64,000 bases of DNA from Ypsolopha sequella. Lineage: Eukaryota; Arthropoda; Insecta; Lepidoptera; Ypsolophidae. Of the stretch, positions 31,232-43,083 are shown piece by piece. The translations under genes were made by a program, and so were the position numbers. The stretch covers positions 21,927,045 through 21,991,044 of the forward strand of contig OW203990.1 of assembly GCA_934047225.1 (NCBI GenBank), written 5' to 3'. How positions within the stretch are numbered: position 1 is the stretch's first letter; every line of letters begins with the position of its first letter. Below the pieces are notes generated by a model. That model was not told where the DNA came from. It saw only the letters and a list, made by a program, of their open reading frames with translations, and did not search any database.

Positions 31232-34200
31232 GCTTGACCGTAACTCTTATCTGTGGATAAGGATTTGCTTGTGAGTATGGGTTTGAATAATACCTTTGGT
31301 AGGAGGCGTTGACGTTTTTTGTAACAAAACACGAGTTTGGTACTGTAAACCAGATAATTTTATATTTATGGTAGATTTTCAATAAATAATAGTTATTTTT
31401 AAATACAATATTAAGTAGGTAACCAGTAAAAGACCAGAACCTACCCTTAAACACTAAAGGACGTCCGCATGAATTTGGGATACTAACAGCCGGTTTACCC
31501 GTGGAAACGCATTTTTAATAATATAAAGAATTGAAGGTGTTTTTCTCTAAATCATTAAATTTCAAACAGAGACCAAAAGTTTTTAAAAATTTTGTTTATA
31601 CCTTTCTTCATCAACATCCATGGAAATGGAGGGTATTATATTTTTATTTTGCAATTGGGACTTTAATTCAAATAAAACATTATTCATGTAACCTAGATTT
31701 TTGGTCACTGACAAGTCGAACATTTATATTATGAAGACATTTTTTTATGATTAATCGAGGTCCGTGTAGTTAGTTCTCAATGTTGCATTTATCGTTTCCT
31801 CTGTTTCATTAATTTACTAGGCAACATGATATTTTAATTGAATACCGTTTTCTTCCGTATTATTTTGCCGAGCGACCAACCGTCACGCGGTGGCGGATCC
31901 AGAGCTTGCGGTGTCAGCGTGGCGACGCCGCCAATACGCAATTCCTAGCTAATAGTGGAAACCGGGCAGGCCGTGCGCCACTGCTGAGTGTCACTGTCCA
32001 CACTCGGTACACAACATGGTGTCCCCATCTTTGATAGTACTTTATACATTTTAGCTCAATTAGCAGAGAGAGACGAAAGAAAGTTATAGACAGACAATAA
32101 GACGGTAAGATAGGTGGTGGTGAGTCCTGTTATTGCCGTACCTACTCTGGGTACAAATACATGCTCTGTGTTATTTTTCTTTTAGATCATGTTATTTTAG
32201 AACTTAGAACTTTGTTCGAAAGTTAAATAAATGAAAAATCTATAATATTACAATCGACAATAAAATTCTTACCTAATTACTTTCCATTTTTCTAACGCTA
32301 TAGTTCTTATTACATTGCAATAAATATGACAGCGCCATAATTCACGGGACAACTGATAGGACTCGCTCGAGATACGAGCGTAACCTGAATGAACTCTTAT
32401 TACAGTTACAGTAAGTAAGTGTTAGATTTACGCAGTAAAGTCTGGTGCCATACACCTGTGTCGGCTTGGTTTGAGCTCAAAGGAAGCGCCCGGCGGCGGC
32501 GCTAGGTTTACCTACCTAGTTTCATTCACATCATCTGATTCATCTTTTTGTTCATTATCTTTTCTCGATCTGAAAGAAAAAATATTCACATTACTAGTTG
32601 ATATACGTCATATGTAAGTACATAATTTACGATATTAAAGTTGAAGAAAAAAAATTATACACCGCGTCAAAATAATGTACTGGTGCAGTTTTGTTTGTAA
32701 AGAAACAAAAGTAATAAATAAAATCAATATAATATATCGTCACGAAACGAATTGAAACGAATGCTCGAGGGGGTGTCAAGAGGTTTTCCGAGTTTGAACT
32801 GTGAAATGTAAGTCATACTCTACACGCTCTGTAAACCCACGTTTCACCGACGATTATTACGTCCCAACGTGATGGGTGGTGGTTACGGTAAGCCCTATTG
32901 CCGTACCTACTTTGGGTACAAATACATGCTTTTTAGGGCACCTATAATAATAAAAAAGTAAATTGAATATTACTCTTACCTTAAAATATCCAACATTCTT
33001 TTTTGTCTCTCTCTATATGAAAATTTACTTCGATCTCCTTTAAATTTTATTTTGTCCCATTTTATATATATATTTTAAAAATGTTTATGGTTTTATAGCG
33101 CAGAGCGAAAACTGGCACAGGTCCGACCTCCAGAGCGCCTCAGCGCGAACTGGTCGCAGGCGACAAACAGCGATCAGAGCGTTGCGGGAAGAAATTATAT
33201 GTATTATTTCATATTTATTACAAATGTTAATTGTGATCAAAAAGCGTTCAATAAGTAACTTAAGTAATGTATGTAGAAAATTCTCGCATATTTTGAGATG
33301 TATAGCTTTAAAAATACATATCATTAGCTCGATGTTAAGATTTTTTTAGCGCTAACTTTGCGATTTTTTTCTATCGAGCGAAGTTAATTAAATTACGTTT
33401 TCAGAACAACAAGTTACTTAAGTATATCCTCGTTTCTAATATATATTTTTTTTGGATTTTTAATAACGTAATTACTAACGGTATGAATTAAACAAAATGT
33501 TCATTTTATAATTGAGGGGCCTTAAGAGCAATCGTTATCTAGCTTTACACTAAGGAAGAAAATAATTGATGCTGGATGTTAGGCTACGGATACAAAAACC
33601 TGGTAAGGGTGTCTTCGTGACTTGGGTGTTTCCAGTCTTCCTGGGAGTAGTCGATCAAGCCAAGCCGACTTCTGTTTTAATACCGGAAGCTTACCCCACC
33701 AGGGTACGTGGTCCGTATATCCGGCCTCAATAAGTACAACCGTACGAGATGGCGGGAGGAATTGAAGAAGAAATGGGAAAAACTGGGAAGAACCCTTAAA
33801 ACCTGAAGGGTCGCTGTAAAGAAATAAAACAACAGCGTCAAGATATGCTTATGAAATCTGGGAAAAGAAATTAACGTATTGGAAACGGGACAAAAGGGAT
33901 TTTCAGAGAATGAAACCAAAATTACACAAAACTTACCATGAAATGCAGAAAAAAACTGGCTTTCACAATATTTAGAGCAAGAATCCAAGAGCAAGAATCC
34001 AAATTGATATTTCTATTTATTTCTAAATTTCATATTTCTGTAGCAAATTTGTCTTCCTTTGATATCAGAAAAATAACAAAAAAAATCTGACAAGATATTC
34101 CAAATTTTCGAATTTGAAAATTCAGTAAAGCAATTAACGATAAAGAAAGGCTAAAAATATATGAAAAAGGTTGAACACTTGTAGCGAATGCTACAGTATG

Positions 34201-34686
34201 TATATCTACTTGAATATTCATCAATATTTCTATTTTCCCAGATGTATACTGGAAAAAATCTCTTCTTAGAGATAAGTATATGTCGGCGCAAGCCGTGAGT
34301 CATGGTTCTGGGAGTCTATAGAATATAAACGACGATGCAGTTAATAATCGTTTAATTCTTACAAAAGTCGCAGCGAAAAATGTTACAATACCAGAGCGCC
34401 AACTCTGTTTTATATCAAAAAGTCAATAAATCTAAAAATATCTTTATTTAATTATTTAAAATAATCACATTTACTAAAACCAATTACTGAAGTATAATCT
34501 AAACTTTTGAAATCTTTGGGCCGAGCAGGTGCACGGTACCACAAAATAACACGGTACCAAGACATTTTCACAAAAATAAAAGATTTAAGTTTTAATTAAT
34601 GCAATAAAGCGGGTGATATGTGCGACTACTACAAGTCAATATACCAAATGCGTTTGTGAATACACCGTGAAATATAATATAGGTAT
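31232..34686. other. Unassigned 3.4-kb stretch
   Basis: No gene called. Two pieces (about 32100-32165 and 32816-32940) share GTGGTG...CCGTACCTACT and GGGTACAAATACATGCT, and the second also shares TTTCACCGACGATTATTACG with repeats at 51118 and 59606; these belong to one tRNA-type repeat family. Frames of 60-105 codons at 31531, 33085, 33677 and 34030 show no domain. Confidence 0.35.
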
Positions 34687-35178
34687 AAACCAGACAAGTG
34701 CGAGTAGGACTCACTCCCTGAGCGTTCAGTAACATTAAAATTAGTAAGTAAATTCAAATAATTTGAAAAGAATTACAAATTTATCCTAATCTAAAAATTT
34801 TATGAAACAAAACTGCAAAATTAAGTTATTTCGGATAGGAATTCCTTATTCCTTACTAAATCCTTACTAGAAAAAAAAATCTGATCCTTTTTCATAAACA
34901 TAATCAATTTATTCATAATTTTCATTACATGTCAATAGAGTTACATACAATTAGATGTCAAAAACTTGCACAAATAACATCATTAAAATATAAATGCAAA
35001 AGTATATTTTATTGTGTTTTTAATTTAAAATTCGGCTTCGGGTCAAGATTCTATGTACACAAATTATCCAAATTTCAGGCTGTTAATCATTTCGTCTAAG
35101 AGCTAGACACTCGTGACATACGGACACAGAGCAGAGTGATAATAATAGGGCTCCGTTTTGGTTACGGAACCCTAAAAA
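34687..35178 (+). mobile_element. Dispersed repeat family J, copy 3
   Basis: Begins AAACCAGACAAGTGCGAGTA and ends GGTTACGGAACCCTAAAAAC. The interior includes TTCGGCTTCGGGTCAAG and ACACTCGTGACATACGGACA. The 5' and 3' signatures match the copies at 29513 and 47399. About 490 bp. Confidence 0.8.
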
Positions 35179-35259
35179 CTAGAACGAGTAGGTACCTATT
35201 CCAATGAAATTATTTGCGTATACTTAGTAAAGTGCACAAATTTACAATATGATTATTAA

Positions 35260-35636
35260 GAGGGTATGCGAATTTTATTTTTCGGGCGGATTCAGGGCAA
35301 AAGGGAAAAAAGTTGATTTTATATTTTTATTAAAAAAACTAAAAAAGCTAGCAAAATTTCAAATATCAAATCTCTAGATATTGTTGAAACACACCTAATA
35401 AAATATATTTGGGTTCTGTATGTGGTTCCTATTCGTCAAACGAGGGGGAAAAGTGTGTTTGAAGACCTCATTTCAACAATTATTTATATCGAGGAAAATG
35501 TATCTAAACATGTTTTCCAATTTCAAAACCCTAGATTATATAGTCAAAATGCATATACCAGAAATTTATGAAAATTTTCCGTGCATTTCATGAAATACAC
35601 AGAAAAGAAACACCCGTATTTTTTTCGCATATCGCC
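35260..35636. mobile_element. TTAA-flanked element, family H copy 3
   Basis: 377 bp between TTAA at 35256-35259 and 35637-35640. It is inverted relative to the closely similar copy at 46909-47277; both share GGCGGATTCAGGGCAAAAGG, ATCTCTAGATATTGTT and GTCAAAATGCATATACCAGA or their complements. This H subtype is distinct from the 2701/20060/61860 subtype. Confidence 0.9.
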
Positions 35637-35640
35637 TTAA

Positions 35641-35921
35641 TTCCAAACTCTAAGTAAATTATTAATTGCAAATTCTAAGTAAATTATCAATGTTATCATT
35701 CAATTCCTGAGCCCTGAGGATTAATTAGCATTGTTAATTAACAAACCTAGAACTGCCAATTACATTTGAAATATAACGATTCAAACCTGTTAAGATAATG
35801 TTGCAGAAGCCGGAAACTGGCGATAGGACGTACTCGTCCATACTCAAGGTGTATATTAAACTTTAAAAGTGAATAACTATTTTGGCGGCAGAATGTTAAA
35901 GCGCAAAATTCCAATGTTATA
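35641..35921. other. Unassigned sequence
   Basis: AT-rich. AAGCCGGAAACTGGCGATAG at about 35816 and ACGTACTCGTCCATACT resemble the arms of the hairpin at 54549-55024, so a decayed relative may lie here. Confidence 0.4.
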
Positions 35922-36447
35922 CAACGTGTAACAGAAAGGTGTACCCATATTTGAAGAGCTTATTCAGTCTATGGTATACAAGGTGACTTTTTGATCATCA
36001 TCCAAATTCATACTGGAGCCTTGGTAAGTGATCAGTATCTTGGATCAATAAAATTTTTTGTGAAATTCGTAAAATGAAATTTCGGCTTCCCATAGAAATT
36101 CACTTCCAGTCCCGAGCGAATCACTATGGGGAGTCAAAATTTCATTTTACGAATTTCACAAAAATTTTTATTGGTCCATGATACTGATCACTTATCAAGC
36201 CACCGGTATGAATTTGGACGATGATCAAAAAGTCACCTTGTAGAACAATTTTTACTATGGAGCCAACCCTGAAATCTCAAAAAAAAAATCTACCCTTCCA
36301 TACATTTCGGTCGAGCGGCATTACATTTTTCTATGAAACAGTAAATTTTTTTTTTGAGATACAGGGTTTGTTCCGTAGTAAAAGTTGTTCTATATCATTG
36401 ACTGAATAAGCTCTTCAAATATGGTAACACCTTTCTGTTACATGGTG
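35922..36447. mobile_element. Hairpin MITE family A copy 3, interrupted by a family B MITE
   Basis: The left part (35922-35978) has the A signature CAACGTGTAACAGAAAGGTG, GAAGAGCTTATTCAGT. After the B insertion (35979-36240) the A element resumes at GAACAATTTTTACTATGGAG and ends CTTTCTGTTACATGGTG. Removing B and one TA gives a normal A element of about 260 bp. TA flanks the outer ends. Confidence 0.92.
35979..36240. mobile_element. TA-flanked hairpin MITE, family B copy 1 (nested in family A)
   Basis: 262 bp beginning CAAGGTGACTTTTTGATCAT and ending with the complement, flanked by TA (35977-35978, 36241-36242). The arms pair over most of their length, through CCAAATTCATACTGG and TTCGTAAAATGAAATTTCGG. 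The insertion site is inside family A, so B moved after A here. Confidence 0.95.
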
Positions 36448-36509
36448 TATAATGAAATGGTTATTCATACAAGATCTGAACAAAATAAAAATAAATTCGC
36501 GAAGTTATA

Positions 36510-36771
36510 CAAGGTGACTTTTTGATCATCGTCCAAATTCATACTGGTGGCTTGGTAAGTGATCAGTATCATGGATCAATAACAATTTTGGTGAAATTCG
36601 TAAAATGAAACTTTGACTCCCCATAGTGATTCACTCGGGACTGGAACTGAATTTATATGGGAAGCCGAAATTTCATTTTACGAATTTCACAAAAATTGTT
36701 ACTGATCCAAGATACTGATCACTTATCAAGCCTCCAGTATGAATTTGGACGATGATCAAAAAGTCACCTTG
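36510..36771. mobile_element. TA-flanked hairpin MITE, family B copy 2
   Basis: 262 bp flanked by TA at 36508-36509 and 36772-36773, the same length as copy 1 and nearly identical by eye, about 270 bp away. The central spacer is inverted relative to copy 1. Young or transferred locally. Confidence 0.95.
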
Positions 36772-36773
36772 TA

Positions 36774-39529
36774 TAAAACTTACCTTTTACAAAACATGAA
36801 AACATTGACAGATTGAATTGGCATTTTATTATTTACTAAACTGCATGATGACAGGTGGAGTGTGGCGATATCTCGAAAAAATACTACAAGTCAACAAGAG
36901 CTTCTTCACGACAAAAATAAATAAAGGCACGTTAAAAAAATATCAACGGTACAACAAATGGGTATAAATGAAATTTTTATATAAATTTTATAAATGAAAA
37001 CCCTGGAATAGAATATATATACGATCTTATTATTTGGTAAGGCATATCAGTTTTATAATATGACAACACTGCCTACACCGCAGATATTATAAACCTTTTT
37101 CTGAAATGTCGATTCAAAAAGTCGAGGATTCATACTGCAGGCATTATGATTGCTGATTTGACAGAAATAACTTGACAGTATCGCTAATAGACAACTTTTC
37201 GCCAAAAATAATATTTTTTGCGCTTTTTTTTTACTTTTACGTAGAAATTGAGTCAGCTGATTCATTAAGTTTTGTACTGGAAGTGGAAAATATATACGAC
37301 AAAAATACTTTTTATTAACAAATGGAACCTTTTAACGATACACAATCTACCCTAAAATCATCATGATAAATATAAAATATTGAAATGCAAAACAGTAAAA
37401 AAAGTTTTTATCCCCTGACATTTGCAAACGTCACCATTCTCTCGAATGAACGGTCGGAGTTTATGAATGTACCTACTTACGTATAATTTAGTAACTATCT
37501 AATTATAGAAAAAGAAATGCGGTGCCCTCCCCACAGGCAAAGCAAATTTCTACTTGGTTTTGTGGGATGTATTTAAATTAAGTTTAATTTTATTTAGTTT
37601 CATTTAAAATATTATTTTGTTGTGTAATAAAACCGTTTAACCCTTTTTACAATTTCAATTAAGTTATCTTTGAAAAAAATAAACATATTCAATTACTATG
37701 GAACCAACCCTCAAATCGTGAAAAATCTGCTGTTCTAAAGAAAAGTTACATACCTATTCAACCGAAATGTATGAAACAAATGTTTTGTTTTTACAAATTC
37801 TCGTTTTTTTTTTACAAAATGTTGGTCGTGGACGGGAACTATCGCTAGTTTCCAGCTTCAGCAACATTTCTTAGACCATGTATTAACTCAGAAATGTGTT
37901 TGAAACAGAATGCCGTATGTAACAGTTACATACTTGATGCAAGTATGCGTACATAAAGGCTTTGTTCAAATCTGTTTCCATATTAAACGCTATTTCCAGA
38001 ATATAAACGCAGCGATTTTGGATGTTCATAATATGGATATTCCAAGTGCAATCACTAAGCGCAATTTTTTATTGATGTTAAAAGTGAAGTTACCTACAAC
38101 TTTTAATCGTTGTAATTCCCATAGCTTAAAATAAAAAGATTTATTTTTAATTTTTTTCAGAGAATATATGCCATTTTGGGACATAGTTTTCATTATTTTG
38201 GTATTTAAATTAACCTTTATTATTTATGATCTTTTAAAGAATTGTCGATTATGACGTCACTTGAGAATTTCAGACAATATATTGATTGTGATGTGTGATT
38301 GCTTATAAAAAAAAGTGGTCTGTCTCTGTCTGTCTACTCATCTGTAAAATCAGTCGGCTGCAAATTTTATTGTATCTTGATAGTAAAGGACACATTTCAA
38401 AAAAATCATTTCTTAAGTGACGTCACACGAAGGCAAATGGAAGTTGCAGCTTTTTCGTAAAAATATTCATCGTCATGAGGCTTTTTAGACCACAAGTTCG
38501 AAGATACGGCTTATTAAAAACTAAATCTCGAAATTGTTTTCGAATTAACACACACCTTAACATAATTTAATCTAAGCGAATTTAATTTTATAAGAAACCG
38601 TTGAGAAACAAGTTTATTGAAAAATATTTATTTTTATGTTTTTTCTTTTGCCCGTATGTGACGGACTTTACTTAAAAATAGTAGGTTAGCCGGAAAAAGT
38701 TTGAATTATTTTTGGCAAACTGCTTCTCTGTCCGCGGTTTGGCGCTACTTGTAATACTGGCAGCTTGGATCGTCTACATTTACCAAAACTTTTGGACAAT
38801 CGACTTGGCATGAGATTGTGCTAGATTTACCTATGTACAGTCAACCTACCCAGTAGAAGCTTGACCTGCAGGCGACTGTACCTAAGTTATTCTAAATTTC
38901 CAAAAACAGTCCACGTAAGTCCCACCCGTCTTGTGCAAGCGGAAAACATTTCCGAACGCCCTGTTTTGTTTCAAAATGAAGCCGCACGTTCTGAAACGCG
39001 ATGTGAAATGCTACGTGCGACCATGCCGTGGAGGGTACGTCCAAATACCCAAGTTACCTGGGAAAACGTGCACCGACCGACTGTTTACTTTGATTTTACA
39101 AGCTGCTTGTTAGCTCAGACTTAAACGTATCGTTTGGCCATTAGCAAGCAAAAACGAAACCTATTTCCATGTTGATAAAGCTCCTTTTTTTATTATATGT
39201 TTGGTAATCGAGGAAGGCGAGAACAAGCCCGTTACGGATGTTTTAAACTAAACACAGACGTAACTTAGAGCTTAAAACAAAAGCTTAAATGAAAACAAAA
39301 ATACTAGAAGTACAATACCTTTTTAGTACAGCAAAATTTGAACCTACTCCTACTACTTAATAATTGTTTAGACATTAATGTTTTTCTTTGTGTAAAGTAA
39401 TTGAGTGTTTTTGTTTTTCCTCCTGACATTTGAGCATTTATTTTTTATTTTATTTTATTTTATTTTTTAAGATGACTGTGTACTTTAAGTTAATATGAAG
39501 CATGCTGCTTGTGTGTGTTTTTTTTTAAT
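36774..39529. other. Unassigned 2.7-kb stretch with MITE relics
   Basis: About 37697-37800 (CTATGGAACCAACCCTCAAA, ACCGAAATGTATGAAAC) is one half of the hairpin family at 54549. About 37830-37880 (GACGGGAACTATCGCTAGTT) is another decayed arm. A 60-codon plus frame at 38931-39113 contains several cysteines and is GC-richer than its surroundings, but no family is recognised. Confidence 0.4.
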
Positions 39530-39635
39530 ATTAATGTATTCATACGCCTATCGGTAGAACATAGCGCTCAAAAATTTGTACCAGCCCAACATTACCTATG
39601 TTCATGAATAAAGATATGATTCTATGATTCTACTA
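39530..39635 (+). mobile_element. 3' end of a truncated non-LTR retrotransposon
   Basis: Ends CATGAATAAAGATATGATTC followed by a second TATGATTC copy, a LINE-type polyadenylation region with a short repeat tail. No coding part. Confidence 0.5.
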
Positions 39636-39785
39636 CAAGTGTTTTGTTCCAGAGAACAGATCAAAATCGCATTTGTCTATATATTTATAAGTTATTGTAT
39701 TTTTTTTTTATTGATTGCGGATAAAAATATTAATATTTTATTAATAGGTACTAGGTACTATCATTTTTGAAGTGGATACGTTTTT

Positions 39786-40151
39786 ATTTGCATCTCGCAT
39801 GAGGGGCATATTCAGAACTTGTACGTAACTTCCGGTAACAATATTTATTTGCATCTCGCATGAGGGGCATATTCAGAACTTGTACGTAACTTCCGGTAAC
39901 AATATTTATTTGCATCTCGCATGAGGGGCATATTCAGAACTTGTACGTAACTTCCGGTAACAATATTTATTTGCATCTCGCATGAGGGGCATATTCAGAA
40001 CTTGTACGTAACTTCCGGTAACAATATTTATTTGCATCTCGCATGAGGGGCATATTCAGAACTTGTACGTAACTTCCGGTAACAATATTTATTTGCATCT
40101 CGCATGAGGGGCATATTCAGAACTTGTACGTAACTTCCGGTAACAATATTT
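39786..40151. repeat. 61-bp tandem array, six identical copies
   Basis: Unit starts ATTTGCATCTCGCATGAGGG and ends CTTCCGGTAACAATATTT. Copies start at 39786, 39847, 39908, 39969, 40030 and 40091. I see no differences between units, so the array is young or homogenised. Assembly could have collapsed or extended it. Confidence 0.97.
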
Positions 40152-40298
40152 TTTATCGCCGGATTTTGATTTCTTATTTAGATAATTACGTTTTTAATAG
40201 TTCATTATTTGTTATTAGTTATTAATGATAAGTTTATGCTGATTTAAGTGGATTAGCCTCGTAACCGAATACGCTGCTATTACTGTCATATTATTATG
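40152..40298. other. Unassigned spacer
   Basis: Short AT-rich interval between the 61-bp array and the Helitron relative. Confidence 0.4.
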
Positions 40299-40470
40299 AC
40301 TAGCGACCTTCCCCGGCTTTGAACGGGCATGTATTATACACATAAACCTTCCTCTTGGATCACTTTATCTATTAAAAAAAACGCATCAAAATCCGTTGCG
40401 TACTTTTAAAGATCTAAGCATACATAGGGATAGACAGACAGCGGGAAGCGACTTTGTTTTATACTATGAA
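40299..40470 (-). mobile_element. Very short non-autonomous Helitron, minus orientation
   Basis: On the minus strand it starts near CATAGTATAAAACAAAGTCG, continues CCCGCTGTCTGTCTATCCCT and GCAACGGATTTTGATGCG, and ends with AGCCGGGGAAGGTCGCTAG followed by T. The ends match the 492-bp element at 7376-7867, with most of the interior absent. Confidence 0.8.
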
Positions 40471-40498
40471 GCTAAGGCAAAAAAAGGCAAGGCCGCCA

Positions 40499-40664
40499 CT
40501 AAAGCCGATTCTGAAGGCTTTAATTTTAGTTTTACTGTTGTCAAAACTAAATTTTCTTCATTGCAAAATAGTCCTTAGTTAAGGAACAGAAGTTAAATTA
40601 CTTTGGAATATTTCAAGTTTTGACAGCACTATAACTAAAGTTTAAGCCTTCAGAATCAGCTTTA
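40499..40664. mobile_element. 166-bp hairpin MITE, family F copy 1
   Basis: CTAAAGCCGATTCTGAAGGC with its complement at the other end. Inner blocks TTTAATTTTAGTTTTA and TGTCAAAAC are paired. Copy 2 at 54248-54413 has the same length. Confidence 0.88.
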
Positions 40665-41296
40665 TTGATTCGTTATTCTGTGATTGAGTGAAGAGATGGC
40701 ATAAGAAGTATCCACTTGAATTATTTAAGGTTTTAGCTCTGACTGTCGTGTTTTTATTAAAGTTTTGTAAACCTAAAATAAAGAACAAATACAGCTTTCA
40801 GAACTTTCGACCCGTTCCGTCAGCAAAGCTCTGCATTTTCCTACTAACATTTCATTTCAAAAATACGTTGCTCAAAGGTCTCCCTCGAACAATGGGGCAC
40901 TTAATCCCTAGACGAACTATGCGGAACTCGCGTCGTTCGAAATTCTGCAAGGGAACCCTAGAGTCCAGAACCAAGACAGTCTAGATAGTTTCAAAGGCCA
41001 ACTTGTCAGTAGAGCTGAAATTTTGTCTTTGTTCCATACTCTGGTATGTACTTACCTGCTACTAAGGCTAGAGTAGTGGGAATAGTTCGAGCTGAAATAT
41101 GGCGGTGTAAAGTCGCAACTGTGGAATATTTTTCTGAGCAGGACGGCTATTCTGGCACTTGCGAATATTGCGAGGGCGGATGGCGGGTGATTTGTGGAAT
41201 CTCTTTGTATTAAAAATAAAAACCTTTTGCCGCGATTTTTAAGGAGTTGTAGCTACAGATATTCTATCTCACGAAGTACGTTTCGCTATAGTAGTA
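40665..41296. other. Unassigned sequence
   Basis: A 98-codon plus frame (40688-40984) begins just after the MITE; it shows no domain. Nothing else recognised. Confidence 0.35.
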
Positions 41297-41487
41297 GCAC
41301 AAAATAACCACTTACAGAAGGTTCACTCCGCATAACTAGCGAATACAGGCGCACGCACACATAGACGCGTACGTAAATGACGATCTCGGTCGAAGTCGGT
41401 CGAATGCCAATACGAAATTCTGCCGAGATCATCAAACGTACGCGTCTATGCATGTGTGCGTCTGTTTTCTGGTAGTATCTATTTTGC
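41297..41487. mobile_element. TIR element family G copy 1
   Basis: The ends GCACAAAATA and TATTTTGC are inverted, and the inner block CACACATAGACGCGTACGT is paired with ACGTACGCGTCTATGCATGT. Shares CGAATGCCAATACGAAATTC and GCCGAGATCATCA with the copy at 58405-58616. No coding capacity. Confidence 0.85.
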
Positions 41488-42422
41488 GGTAGTAGTACGT
41501 GCTCACACACTTTTGCTAGTGTGCGTAACCTCGAGAGCGCTACAAAACGCGTAACACACACAAAACGCGCGCTTATCACAAGTCACAACTATAACCATAG
41601 CCAAAAGGATTTCTTGAGACAAAATATCTGTGGTAAAATTATCATCTCACAGCATTTATCACGTTATAGAGAAAGTCGTATGAAAAATAAAGCGTGTGAA
41701 AAATTTTGCTAGAATATTCTAGCATTATTTTTCGACTTTCGTTTTTGGCGTGATTAATACTATATAAAGTTGTGAGTCACTAAACCGTGTCAAATAAAGA
41801 CTACACAATGTAAGGAATACACACTTTAAGTTTTTAAATGATGAAATCGACACACATTCTTAGAAAAACTGTTTTAAAGTCACACGAAATTTGCAATTTT
41901 TGCACACGCGCCAGAATCGCTGTCATGCTTTATAATTTCAGATGTGGCACAATATTTCTGAGAAACGAACTTGAAATGCTCATGCATTTCGTTATTCAAA
42001 TAAATCATGTAGTATACGTGAATTTAATAAAGCTTTTTAAGAATGAAAAAGGTTGTATGACAATAATTAATGAGCTTTATCTTTGGTCCCAGTCTCATTA
42101 ATTGCACGCTTAGGCCGTGTTCAAAAACGCTTTCCAGAATCTATTTTTTTTATTAAAAATCGTAATTAATTTATTCAAAATGGCACAAAAGGCGGCTGAA
42201 ACATAAAACAATGCGTTTTAACTAAAAGCCGGAAGCTTCGGAGTAATTAATCATCCTTAGATCAACTGAAATGAAAAGAGTTGGCTGCGCCCCGTCAGCT
42301 ATAAATGTAATAGTATAATACTCGTATTTATTTATATAATTTATTTATATACGCGTATATAAAAGTTCGCAAATTATTTTTATTTTAATAGTTATATGAC
42401 ATATTCTATTTCATTTTGTATG
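41488..42422. other. Unassigned sequence downstream of the non-LTR element
   Basis: AT-rich with a GC-richer patch at 41500-41580. Frames of 63-87 codons lack domains. Confidence 0.4.
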
Positions 42423-42449
42423 TCAAATTCAAAAATTCAAATTCAAAAA

Positions 42450-43083
42450 GTTTATTTTGCAAAGTAGGTATATATAATACACGTTTCACAAGTCAAATTT
42501 TAATCTTATAAAAATATATGTAATAAAATAATAAATGTACATGAACTACTTAGATTAAATGTTTTTTTTTAATTTATGTAGCAATATATATACGATTAAA
42601 ATTATAGGTAAAATATTATTATACAAGATGAAATCCAATCAACCGCCCGAACCCATACCGGAGACCCGGCCAGGGACCAGGAACAGGTTCAATGATCACC
42701 AACCGAGCCCCCAGCACGAATCCAGGCAGCCGACCAAATCCCATCCTATATACTACATAGTAATAGGTTACATATATAAATACATGCCTACCTCCGCCCA
42801 TTCGATTAGTCTTGCTAAGAAGAACGGGCAAGAAACTTGGCAAGATCATGTCTTTTTTTTTTTAACATAAACTTATACTATACATCAAATTACTTATATC
42901 TACTTTAACCAAGGGATAAGAAAATACAAGACAGCAGGAATTCAGGTTAATGAAAAAAGAAAAACATATATATCTTTGCCTACCTGTCTCATATAGTCTA
43001 TTTCCTTTTACAGTCTGTAATTAATTAATGTTAACTCTTAAGAGGAATCAAAAGTTAGGAAATTATATTAATTAATTAAATTA
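42450..43083 (-). other. 3' untranslated region of the non-LTR element
   Basis: Between the ORF2 stop and the tail. It contains a GC-rich piece around 42650-42730 and AT-rich flanks. The distal part recurs in the truncated copy at 54758, from the tail through CCAATCAACCGCCCGAACCC. The 103- and 76-codon frames over it are shadows. Confidence 0.8.

Noticed and set aside
33677..33994. 105-codon minus frame
   Set aside because: No domain, no splice context, and AT-rich flanks; not supported as a gene.
39786..40151. CRISPR-like array
   Set aside because: Units are directly adjacent and identical with no variable spacers; this is a eukaryotic minisatellite.
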